Below are positions 28,156-35,924 of a stretch of 64,000 nucleotides of DNA, piece by piece. The stretch covers positions 124,001-188,000 of the forward strand of contig CAVYVZ010000009.1 of the NCBI GenBank assembly GCA_963772065.1, read 5' to 3'. The notes under the pieces are model-generated. The model did not search any database. It was given only the letters and a program-made list of their open reading frames with translations, and was not told the DNA's origin. The stretch's first letter is position 1. Each line of letters opens with the position of its first letter. Origin of the DNA: CAVYVZ01 sp963772065 (GTDB taxonomy: Bacteria > Acidobacteriota > Vicinamibacteria > Vicinamibacterales > UBA2999). The position numbers were made by a program, and so were the translations under genes.

Positions 28156-29085
28156 TTGGGTCGTGCCCTCGTACGGATCGCCAGCACCCTTGTCGTCCTG
28201 ATTGCCTGCGCGGCGCTGGCCGTCGTCGTGGTTCGCCGCACCGCGTCCCTTCCTGCGATCTACGAGCTCGACACGCGTCTGTGGTTTCTCGAACTGAAGC
28301 TTCGCGGTGAGCTGCCGCACATCGGCTGGGGCGACGCGATCCGGCTGGTGGGTCCTGAATGGACGCGGCGCGGCCGATTCGACGTGGCAAGGGTTGTCGG
28401 CCGCGGTGCGGCTCCGTGCCCCATCCAGTGGGAGACTCCGCTCGGCCGCTTCTGGGGTGGCGAGAGCGACGGACGCGAGCTCGACTTGCTGACACTCGAG
28501 CAGGTTGCCGGCGACATCTACGAGAGACGAGACGTCACGGTGCGTGACAGCGACGTCGTGGTCGACGTCGGGGCCCATCTGGGGACCTTCACGCGCGTGG
28601 CCCTGCAGCGCGGCGCGCGCGTCGTGGTTGCCATCGAGCCCAATCCCGTGAATACCACGTGTATGGAGCGGACGTTTGCCAGCGAGATTGCCGCCGGGCG
28701 CGTCCGGCTCGTCAGAGCCGCGGCCTGGCATTCGCCAGGATCGTTGACCTTCGAGTTCGGCGACTCCAGCCAGATGGGGCACGTGGGGGCGGCGGCCAAC
28801 GCGCGCTCGCGTGCGAAGGCCCTGCCCGTGCGCGCGGTGACGCTCGATCAACTCCCCGGCGAGCTGAAACTCGATCGCGTGGACTTCATCAAGATGGACA
28901 TCGAGGGCGCGGAGCGCCACGCGCTGGCCGGCGCGTCGCGGCTGCTCGCGCAGCACAAGCCGCGCCTGGCCATCTGCATCTATCACACGCCCGACGATCG
29001 CGACGTCGTACCGCGCGTCGTGCGCTCAGCGAACGACGCGTATCAGATGTTCACACGCGGCGGTTTTCAGGCCTACTTTTACTAG
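28156..29085 (+). CDS. FkbM family methyltransferase with N-terminal membrane anchor
   Basis: A 309-residue protein starting at TTG 28156. An N-terminal membrane helix (RIASTLVVLIACAALAVVVV) is followed by a linker and, from about residue 125, a SAM-dependent methyltransferase of the FkbM type: DSDVVVDVGAHLGTFTRVAL (SAM motif I), VVAIEPNPVNTTCMERTF and DRVDFIKMDIEGAERHALAG. Members methylate sugars or natural products; here membrane anchoring suggests a glycan or lipid-linked substrate. It probably shares a transcript with the ABC ATPase 10 bases upstream. No ATG is available at a sensible place, so the start is moderately sure. Confidence 0.82.
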   Translation: MGRALVRIASTLVVLIACAALAVVVVRRTASLPAIYELDTRLWFLELKLRGELPHIGWGDAIRLVGPEWTRRGRFDVARVVGRGAAPCPIQWETPLGRFWGGESDGRELDLLTLEQVAGDIYERRDVTVRDSDVVVDVGAHLGTFTRVALQRGARVVVAIEPNPVNTTCMERTFASEIAAGRVRLVRAAAWHSPGSLTFEFGDSSQMGHVGAAANARSRAKALPVRAVTLDQLPGELKLDRVDFIKMDIEGAERHALAGASRLLAQHKPRLAICIYHTPDDRDVVPRVVRSANDAYQMFTRGGFQAYFY

Positions 29086-29091
29086 CGTAAG

Positions 29092-29222
29092 TAAAAGGTA
29101 AAAGGAAATCATGCTTCACTGAACCACGCGCGAACGTCCCGCTGGTTTCGAACCAACGTTCACGCGGGAGCGCGGTCACGTGATTCACAATTGTCCCTTT
29201 GCCTTTTGCCTTTTTCCTTTGT
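29092..29222. repeat. Intergenic hairpin element with AAAGG-rich arms
   Basis: The 138-base gap between two convergent genes starts with AAAAGGTAAAAGGAAAT and ends with a complementary ATTTCC-like arm (CCTTTTGCCTTTTTCCTTTG). Inner arms near GAACGTCCCGC / GCGGGAGC can also pair. The outer arm GTGATTCACAATTGTCCC closely matches the arm of the element at 41150-41300, showing they belong to one repeat family. Confidence 0.65.
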
Positions 29223-29223
29223 T

Positions 29224-30102
29224 TTAGAGGGCCGCCCAGTGCCGCGCCGCGACCTCGCGCAGCGGCGCTTCCCGATCGAATGACTTCGGGTCGAGCTCGA
29301 TGCGCTGGCGCGGCGCGTCGGGATCCAGCACCGGGACCGCGCTGAGAAGCGCCTGCGTGTAGGGATGCCGCGGCGCCGCGAAGAGCGCCCGGGTCTCGCC
29401 CATCTCTACGATCCTTCCGAGATACATCACCGCGACCCTGCTGCAGATGTGCTCCACGAGTCGCAGGTCGTGCGCGATGAAGAGGTACGTCAGCTTGAAG
29501 CGCGCCCTCAGATCCATCAGGAGCGCGACCACCTGCGCCTGGATCGACACGTCCAACGCCGACACGGCCTCGTCGGCGACAATGAGCGCCGGATTGAGCG
29601 CGAGCGCACGTGCGATGCCGATCCGCTGCCGCTGTCCTCCGCTGAACTCGCGGGGGAATCGACGCAGGTGATCCGGATCCAACCCGACCAGTCGGAACAA
29701 CTCTGCCACCCGCTCGCGACGCTCGGCACGCGTGCCAAGCTTGTGGATGACGAGCGGCTCCTCGACGATGGTGCCGGCGCGCATGCGCGGATTGAGGGAC
29801 GAGTATGGGTCCTGAAACACGATCTGCATGTCGCGGCGCGCCAGCCGCATGCGCGTGCGGGAGAACTGCAGAACGTTCTCGTCGCGGAACCGCACCTCCC
29901 CCGAGGTCGGTTCGACGAGCCTCAGGATGCAGCGGCCCGTCGTGCTCTTGCCGCTTCCCGATTCGCCGACCAGCCCGAACATTTCGCCTTCCTCGATCGT
30001 GAAGCTCACATCGTCGACTGCCTTCACCACCGACGGCTTCCGAAACAGCCCTTGACCGCGCACGAAGTGCTTGACGAGATGGCGAACGTCGAGGAGCGGC
30101 AT
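29224..30102 (-). CDS. Peptide ABC transporter ATP-binding protein, OppF/DppF type
   Basis: A 292-residue ATPase: Walker A GESGSGKST, QDPYSSLNPRM (typical of oligopeptide ATPases), signature FSGGQRQRIGIARAL, Walker B LIVADEAVSALDVS, and the C-terminal oligopeptide-transport motif APRHPYTQALLSAVPVLDP. The start is the ATG at 30102 (MPLLDVRHLVKHF); the open frame continues upstream only as a shadow of the neighbour. It overlaps the oppD-type stop by one base. OppF and OppD together energise a dipeptide/oligopeptide importer whose permeases and binding protein are not in the window. Confidence 0.92.
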   Translation of the reverse strand: MPLLDVRHLVKHFVRGQGLFRKPSVVKAVDDVSFTIEEGEMFGLVGESGSGKSTTGRCILRLVEPTSGEVRFRDENVLQFSRTRMRLARRDMQIVFQDPYSSLNPRMRAGTIVEEPLVIHKLGTRAERRERVAELFRLVGLDPDHLRRFPREFSGGQRQRIGIARALALNPALIVADEAVSALDVSIQAQVVALLMDLRARFKLTYLFIAHDLRLVEHICSRVAVMYLGRIVEMGETRALFAAPRHPYTQALLSAVPVLDPDAPRQRIELDPKSFDREAPLREVAARHWAAL

Positions 30103-30956
30103 CACCGGGCTCTTGAGAGGCCGGGTACCGCGGCGAGCAGCGCGCGCGTGTACTCGTGCTGCGGGCTGCGAAGGATCTGCCGTACGGGACCTTCTTCGGC
30201 GATCCGTCCCTTGTACATCACGGCGACGCGGTCTGCCATTTCGGCGATGACACCGAAGTCGTGCGTGATGATGAGGAGCGCCAGGTTGAACTGCGTCTTC
30301 AGGTCGCGCATCAGATCGAGCACTTGCGCCTGAATGGTGACGTCCAGCGCGGTCGTCGGCTCGTCTGCGATCACGAGCGGCGGGCGGCACGCGAGGGCGA
30401 CGGCGATCATGACGCGCTGGCGCATCCCTCCCGAGAGCTGATGCGGGTAGTCGCGGACGCGCCGGGCCGCGTCCGGAATGCGCACGGAGTCGAGCAGCTC
30501 GATCGCGGCGGCGCGAGCCGCTCCGCGCGTGGCGATGCCGTGGACGGTGAGCGCCTCCGCGATCTGTTCGCCCACTCGCATCACGGGGTTCAACGCCGTC
30601 ATCGGCTCCTGGAAGATCAGCGAGATGCCCGCGCCGCGTACGTCGCGCATCGCGTCCTCTGACAGGGTCAGGAGGTCACGGCCCTTGAAGAGGATGCGGC
30701 CCGCCGTCACCCGTCCGGACGGCGGCAGGAGCCGCAGAACCGAGAACGCTGTCATCGACTTGCCGCTGCCCGACTCTCCGACGAGGCCGAGGGTCTCTCC
30801 CGCCGCGATCGAGAAGCTCACGTCGTCGACGGCCACGACCGGTCCGGCGGCCGTATCGAATACCACCGACAGGTGCTCGACGTCGAGCAACGGTGTGTGT
30901 CGGCCCGTCGCGGCGTCGGCGTCTTGCCCGCCGGAGTCTTGACGAAGGCGGGTCAT
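30102..30956 (-). CDS. Peptide ABC transporter ATP-binding protein, OppD/DppD type
   Basis: A 284-residue ATPase: Walker A GESGSGKSM, LIFQEPMTALNPVMRVG, signature LSGGMRQRVMIAVAL, Walker B LVIADEPTTALDVT, and SPQHEYTRALLAAVPGL at the end. It is the partner of the OppF-type gene directly downstream (one-base overlap). Its start overlaps the end of the methylmalonyl-CoA mutase gene by four bases, so the three genes form one operon, which is an unexpected combination of carbon metabolism and peptide import. Confidence 0.92.
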   Translation of the reverse strand: MTRLRQDSGGQDADAATGRHTPLLDVEHLSVVFDTAAGPVVAVDDVSFSIAAGETLGLVGESGSGKSMTAFSVLRLLPPSGRVTAGRILFKGRDLLTLSEDAMRDVRGAGISLIFQEPMTALNPVMRVGEQIAEALTVHGIATRGAARAAAIELLDSVRIPDAARRVRDYPHQLSGGMRQRVMIAVALACRPPLVIADEPTTALDVTIQAQVLDLMRDLKTQFNLALLIITHDFGVIAEMADRVAVMYKGRIAEEGPVRQILRSPQHEYTRALLAAVPGLSRAR

Positions 30957-32584
30957 TCCTGCGAGGCGTACTCACCGAACACGTGGCGGAGCGTGTCGGC
31001 GATCTCGCCGAGCGTCGCGTGCTTCTCGACGGCGGCGATGATGGGCGGGACGAGGTTCTGGCCGCCGCGTGCCGCCGCCTCGACCTGCCCCAGCGCGGCG
31101 CGCCACTCGCTCTCGCTGCGGCCGGCGCGAACGGCGGCGACCCGCTCGATCTGCTGCCGCTCGATCTCGGGATCGACGCGAAACACGGGGATCGCACTCG
31201 CGGCCTGGCTCGCCGAGTTGAAGCGGTTCACACCGACGACGACGGCCTGCTGCGCATCGATGGCCTGCTGGGCCTTGTAGGCCGCATCCTGGATCTGCCG
31301 CTGGATGTAGCCGCCCTCGATCGCGTTCAGCGTACCGCCGAGTGCTTCGATTCGATCGAGCAGCACCACCGCTTCCCGCTCGATCTCGCCGGTGCGGTGC
31401 TCGATCGCGTGGGCGCCGGCAACCGGATCCACGGTGTTGGCGACGCCGCTCTCGTGCAGGATGACCTGCTGCGTCCGCAGTGCGATGGTCGCCGACTCCT
31501 CGGTCGGGAGCGCGAGCGCCTCGTCGCGACCGTTGCAGTGGAGCGACTGCGTGCCGCCGAGCACCGCCGCCAGTGCCTGGAGCGCGACGCGGACGATGTT
31601 GTTGTCGGGCTGCTGGGCGGTGAGCGTGCTGCCCGCGGTCTGCGTGTGGAAGCGCAGCTGCTGCGCGCGTGGATTGGTTGCCCCGAACCGATCGCGCATG
31701 ATCCGCGCCCACAGCCGGCGCGCCGCACGGAATTTCGCGATCTCTTCGAGGAAGTCGTTGTGGGCGTTGAAGAAGAACGAGACGCGCTGTCCGAAGGCGT
31801 TCACGTCGAGACCCGCATCGAGCGCTGCCTGCACGTACGCGATCGCGTTCGCAATCGTGAACGCCGCCTCCTGGACCGCGGTCGAGCCCGCTTCGCGGAT
31901 GTGATAGCCGCTGATCGAGATCGTGTTCCACAGCGGCAGCTCGCGCTCGCAGAACGCGAAGATGTCCGTCACGATTCGGAGCGACGGCCGCGGAGGGTAG
32001 ATGTACGTGCCTCGGGCCACGTACTCCTTCAGGATGTCGTTTTGAATGGTGCCTGCGAGCGCGCGAGGCGCCACGCCCTGCCGCTTCGCTGCAGCGACAT
32101 ACAGCGACAGCAGGATGATGGCCGTCGCATTGATGGTCATCGACGTCGATACGCGATCGAGCGGGATGCCGTCGACGAGCGCCGCCATGTCCTCGATCGA
32201 GTCGATCGCGACGCCGACTTTCCCCACCTCGCCTGCCGCGAGCGGATGGTCCGAGTCGTAGCCGATTTGCGTCGGCAGGTCGAACGCGACACTGAGGCCC
32301 GTCACCCCCTGCGACAGCAAATATCGATAGCGCTCATTCGACTCGGCCGCCGTGCCGAATCCGGCGTATTGGCGCATCGTCCAGGGCCGGCCGCGGTACA
32401 TCGTCGGCTGGATACCCCGGGTGAACGGAAAAACTCCGGGAAAGCCGATAACCCTTTCGGGGTCATCAGGCAGGTCGGCTGGGTCGAAGAAATAGCGGTG
32501 CTCGGTCACGGACACGCAGATTTTACCCGAAGCCCTTCTGTAGCTGTTGTTTACGGGATGAGCGGGCAGGTCGTCTGTTGACAC
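30953..32584 (-). CDS. Methylmalonyl-CoA mutase alpha (catalytic) subunit
   Basis: A 543-residue adenosylcobalamin-dependent mutase interconverting methylmalonyl-CoA and succinyl-CoA. Conserved blocks are GFPGVFPFTRGIQPTMYRGR, MRQYAGFGTAAESN, GLSVAFDLPTQIGYDSDHP, MTINATA and the RFHTQTAGSTLTAQQPDNN substrate segment. The C-terminal B12-binding domain is absent, as in split enzymes whose small subunit carries cobalamin; that partner is not nearby. The start is GTG at 32584, giving an N-terminal lead of about 26 residues before TEHRYFFDP. The stop overlaps the oppD-type start. Confidence 0.92.
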   Translation of the reverse strand: MSTDDLPAHPVNNSYRRASGKICVSVTEHRYFFDPADLPDDPERVIGFPGVFPFTRGIQPTMYRGRPWTMRQYAGFGTAAESNERYRYLLSQGVTGLSVAFDLPTQIGYDSDHPLAAGEVGKVGVAIDSIEDMAALVDGIPLDRVSTSMTINATAIILLSLYVAAAKRQGVAPRALAGTIQNDILKEYVARGTYIYPPRPSLRIVTDIFAFCERELPLWNTISISGYHIREAGSTAVQEAAFTIANAIAYVQAALDAGLDVNAFGQRVSFFFNAHNDFLEEIAKFRAARRLWARIMRDRFGATNPRAQQLRFHTQTAGSTLTAQQPDNNIVRVALQALAAVLGGTQSLHCNGRDEALALPTEESATIALRTQQVILHESGVANTVDPVAGAHAIEHRTGEIEREAVVLLDRIEALGGTLNAIEGGYIQRQIQDAAYKAQQAIDAQQAVVVGVNRFNSASQAASAIPVFRVDPEIERQQIERVAAVRAGRSESEWRAALGQVEAAARGGQNLVPPIIAAVEKHATLGEIADTLRHVFGEYASQE

Positions 32585-32750
32585 TCCGTGATCATGCCTC
32601 TACAATGCGTCCAGCCTACCTCTGAAGGCTAAGCCCCTTATTTATGAGTCACTTTGGCGCTCGATCCCTGCCACGCCTCCCCGGTGCGCGCAGGTTCGGA
32701 TCGGGAGACGCCCCGGATCCCGGCCCGGTGGCGCGATAGGAGGAGCAGGA

Positions 32751-33053
32751 ATGGATGACGTCGTGAACCGGTTCGCAAAGGAGCTGGCCGACGCGATCGC
32801 CGCCGCCGTTGCCGACAATCCGCAGGTGGAAGCCTGCCGTGCGCGAGCCCGCGAAGCCGGGTTCGACATGCGGGTCACGCTCGAGGCCATTGTCGGGTTC
32901 GTCAACCGGACCAACGGAGGCGCCGTGACGAAGATCACGACCCCCTCGCGCTTGCTGCCGGCCAAGCGCCAGTTCGACCTGAGCTCCAACGACCGCCGCT
33001 TCCTCCGATCGCTGCGGATCTCCGCGGACGAAGCCAAGGAAGCCGTCGAATAA
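32751..33053 (+). CDS. Small protein of unknown function
   Basis: A 100-residue, mostly helical protein preceded by a strong Shine-Dalgarno (AGGAGGAG, about 6 bases before the ATG), which supports it as a real gene despite its size. The N-terminal half is Ala-rich and amphipathic (VNRFAKELADAIAAAVADNP); the C-terminal half is basic with FDLSSNDRRFLRSLRIS. One Cys is present and no metal-binding pattern. It may bind nucleic acid, but I do not recognise the family. The gene is divergent from the methylmalonyl-CoA mutase gene. Confidence 0.65.
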   Translation: MDDVVNRFAKELADAIAAAVADNPQVEACRARAREAGFDMRVTLEAIVGFVNRTNGGAVTKITTPSRLLPAKRQFDLSSNDRRFLRSLRISADEAKEAVE

Positions 33054-33087
33054 ACATTTCCGGGGGGTCGACTCACAGGGTCGGCCC

Positions 33088-34974
33088 CTACGCAACGCCT
33101 AATCCCATCCGACGCAGCAGCGCTCCAAATCGAGGGTCCGCGCGCAGCGGATCGAACATTGGATCAGCGTTCAATTCATTGAACGGTCCTGTCCGTTCCT
33201 GAAGACTTTTCTCGAGCCACTCGAACGCCTTATCGTTCTCGCCCAGGCCCATATGGGCGATGGCTACGTAGTAGGCGGGCGCCTCCCCCCGGGATAGCAT
33301 TTCGGACAACAGCGCTCGAGCCTCTCGCGTGTTGCCCATGCGTCCGTAGATGTACGCGAGGATGGCTGTCTCCGGGGGTCCCGCTCCCGACAGTGCGCGC
33401 TGTTTCTGCATCTCGGCGAGTGCTTCGGCGTACATCCCCTTCCCGATGTATCCCATCGTCATGTACCCATGAAGCACCCGGTAGTTTCTGTGCATTTCCA
33501 GCGCGTTACGCCAGTGCGCCAGCGCCGCATCGAACTGTCGGGCGGCATAGAAACAGAATCCGATGTTCGCGTTGATGATAGGCGATAGCGGATCGAGCTC
33601 CAGCGCTCGGCGCATCTCGGCTTCAGCTTCCCTCAGCCGGCCGGTCAACAGTAGGTAGTAGCCGTACCAGTGGTGCGCATTCGCGTAGCCGGGGTTCAGC
33701 TCGAGCGCGCGCCGGTAACCTTTTTCCGCCTTCGCCCAATCCAGTTCGTGATTCATGGCGATGCCGGCCCGGGACGTGTGCCCGTCGGCGAGATGCTCGT
33801 CGAGCTCCAACGCCTTCTCCGCCGCAGCAATGGCTCGCGGCCATGCATCATCGCCATCCAAATTCCAGCCCAGGGCTCCGTACACCGTGTACGAATCCGC
33901 GAGGCCAGCGTACGCAGGCGCGTATCCCGGATCGTGTCGGAGAGCTTCCTCGAAATGATCGATCGCCTGGCGCATATCTGGTTCCGATCGTCGGTTCCAG
34001 AAATAACGGCCCTTCAGATACGCTTCGTAAACCTTCGGGTTCACCTGCCGCGCTGCCGCGAGGCGGGCGCTCTCGCGCGGGGTCAGCGTGATCGCGATCC
34101 GGCCGGCGATGTCTCGCGCGATCTCGTTCTGCAGTTCAACCGCATTCTCCAGATTGCGCTCATAGCTTTGCGCCCACAGGGTGCGATCGGTCGACGCCTC
34201 GATCAATTTGAGGTTCAGCCGCACGCGCTCCCCTGAGCGCTGGACGGTTCCCTCCACGACGGCATCCACGCTGAGCTCGCGCGCAATCTCGGGCAGGGTC
34301 TTTCGCGTGCTCTTGTAGGTCATCGCCGATGTGCGGGAGATGACGCGCAGTCCGCTGATTTGTCCCAGGTTCGTGATGAGCGCGTCGGTCATTCCGTCGA
34401 CGAAGTAATTCTGTTCCGCGTCGCCCGAAAGATTTCCGAACGGGAGTACGACGAGCGACTCGACATGCGAGGGAGGGCCGCCCCACCACTTCCGCGTGGT
34501 GCCGAACCACGCGAGCGCGGCCACGGCAACGGCGACTGCGGCGATCCAGGGCCCGCGTGAGCGCCACGAGGCTCCTCGTTGCACTTGAACCGGCCCCGCC
34601 ATTTCTTGCTGCACGTCGGCAGCGAAGCGATAGCCGCGACGGGGCACCGTGTCGATGAATGCACGGCCGTCTGGCGCTTCGCCGAGCGTCTTTCGCAGGA
34701 CGAAGATCGTCTGCGACAGGTTGGCCTCCTCGACGAAGCTGTCCGGCCACACGAGTTGCATCAATTCGGATTTGTCGACGACTCGGTCTCGTCGTTCGAT
34801 GAGGGCCAGGAGGGTGTCGAACGCTTTCGGCGTCAGCGCGATCGGCTCGTTGTCTCGGAGCAGCCGGCGTGTCCGCCTTTCCAACCGGTAGGCCCCGAAC
34901 CTGTAAGCCTGCGGCGCGGCCGCGGAACGTTCGTCCGGCGCTGGCGTGTCCATCGACCCCGCTTTGACCACCAT
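33088..34974 (-). CDS. CadC-like membrane winged-helix regulator with TPR domain
   Basis: A 628-residue regulator. An OmpR/CadC-type winged helix (about 25-112: LTPKAFDTLLALIERRDRVV and IDTVPRRGYRF) is cytoplasmic. A membrane helix at about 142-160 follows, then a FlgO/TolB-like domain about 175-300 (VLPFGNLSGDAEQNYFVDGM) and a long series of TPR repeats to about residue 600. Such proteins are common in Acidobacteria and are thought to sense envelope signals and bind DNA without a phosphorelay. The divergent neighbour (SDR plus PKD-dockerin genes) is a plausible target, with a 123-base gap between. Confidence 0.88.
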   Translation of the reverse strand: MVVKAGSMDTPAPDERSAAAPQAYRFGAYRLERRTRRLLRDNEPIALTPKAFDTLLALIERRDRVVDKSELMQLVWPDSFVEEANLSQTIFVLRKTLGEAPDGRAFIDTVPRRGYRFAADVQQEMAGPVQVQRGASWRSRGPWIAAVAVAVAALAWFGTTRKWWGGPPSHVESLVVLPFGNLSGDAEQNYFVDGMTDALITNLGQISGLRVISRTSAMTYKSTRKTLPEIARELSVDAVVEGTVQRSGERVRLNLKLIEASTDRTLWAQSYERNLENAVELQNEIARDIAGRIAITLTPRESARLAAARQVNPKVYEAYLKGRYFWNRRSEPDMRQAIDHFEEALRHDPGYAPAYAGLADSYTVYGALGWNLDGDDAWPRAIAAAEKALELDEHLADGHTSRAGIAMNHELDWAKAEKGYRRALELNPGYANAHHWYGYYLLLTGRLREAEAEMRRALELDPLSPIINANIGFCFYAARQFDAALAHWRNALEMHRNYRVLHGYMTMGYIGKGMYAEALAEMQKQRALSGAGPPETAILAYIYGRMGNTREARALLSEMLSRGEAPAYYVAIAHMGLGENDKAFEWLEKSLQERTGPFNELNADPMFDPLRADPRFGALLRRMGLGVA

Positions 34975-35097
34975 TTGAGCCCGTCTTGAAGCCGCTTTGA
35001 AGACTTCAACGCCGTCCGCCGCCTAAGGTTGCCGACCCACGCACCTGTTCAGGGCGGTGATTCTAACGCGCCTGCCGGGCGATTTGGAGGTACCAGC

Positions 35098-35913
35098 ATG
35101 CGGCTCAAAGGGAAACAAGCCTTCATCACGGGCAGTTCGCGAGGTATCGGACGGGGGATCGCGCTGAAGCTCGCTCAGGAAGGCGCCACGGTGGCCATTC
35201 ATTACTTCCAGAACCACGAAGCCGCCGCCGACACGCTCGCCCAGGTCCGTGAGCTGGGGTCGGACGGCGTGATCGTCCAGGCCGACGTGTCACGTGTCGA
35301 GGACCTGCGCCGGATGTTCGCCGAGATCCGAGACACGTTCGGGACGCTCGACATCTTCGTCAGCAATGCGCGCAGCGAGCTGGCGACTTTCTACGAGCCG
35401 CCGCTGGACATCACGCTCGACAAATGGGCGATGGCTGTCGACACACAGGCACGCGCGTTCCTGATCGCCGCCAAGGAAGCGGCCTCGCTGATGTCGCCTG
35501 GCGGCCGGATTCTGGCGATTACGTTCGCGCCTGGCGGCCGTACCGGCAGCTGGCAGCCGTGGATTGCCATGGGCGCCGCGAAGGCCGCCTTGGAGTCCGC
35601 GTGCCGTTACTTCGGGGTCGCACTCGCGCCGCGCGGCATCACCGTCAACGCCATCAGTCCGGGGCTGACCGAAGACAGCGTGCTGAACAGTCTGCCCGAG
35701 GAAGCGGTGCAGCTCGCGAGGGCGTGGCACCAACGCTGGACGCCGATGGGTCGACTGGGGACGCCCGCCGATATCGGCAACGTCGTCGCCCTTATGTGTT
35801 CGGACGAAGCGGCGTGGATCACCGGTCAGGTGATATCGGCCGACGGCGGCGCCTCACTCATGGACACCGTACTTCCGCTCGAATTGCAGATGCCGCAGAT
35901 GGTCGCGGTCTAA
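35098..35913 (+). CDS. SDR-family protein lacking the canonical catalytic Ser and Tyr
   Basis: A 271-residue protein with an SDR fold similar to FabG/FabL: cofactor motif TGSSRGIGRG near residue 12, later LAPRGITVNAISPGLTEDSV and WITGQVISADGG. ATG 35098 follows a TTTGGAGG Shine-Dalgarno. The active site is unusual: the strand that normally carries Ser reads AITFAPGG (residues 140-147), and before Lys162 the sequence is WIAMGAAK, giving Met158 where YxxxK has Tyr and Trp155 where the FabL-type YX6K has Tyr. NADPH binding may persist without normal reductase chemistry. The PKD-dockerin gene starts 11 bases after its stop. Confidence 0.82.
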   Translation: MRLKGKQAFITGSSRGIGRGIALKLAQEGATVAIHYFQNHEAAADTLAQVRELGSDGVIVQADVSRVEDLRRMFAEIRDTFGTLDIFVSNARSELATFYEPPLDITLDKWAMAVDTQARAFLIAAKEAASLMSPGGRILAITFAPGGRTGSWQPWIAMGAAKAALESACRYFGVALAPRGITVNAISPGLTEDSVLNSLPEEAVQLARAWHQRWTPMGRLGTPADIGNVVALMCSDEAAWITGQVISADGGASLMDTVLPLELQMPQMVAV

Positions 35914-35924
35914 GAGGAGAGCAT

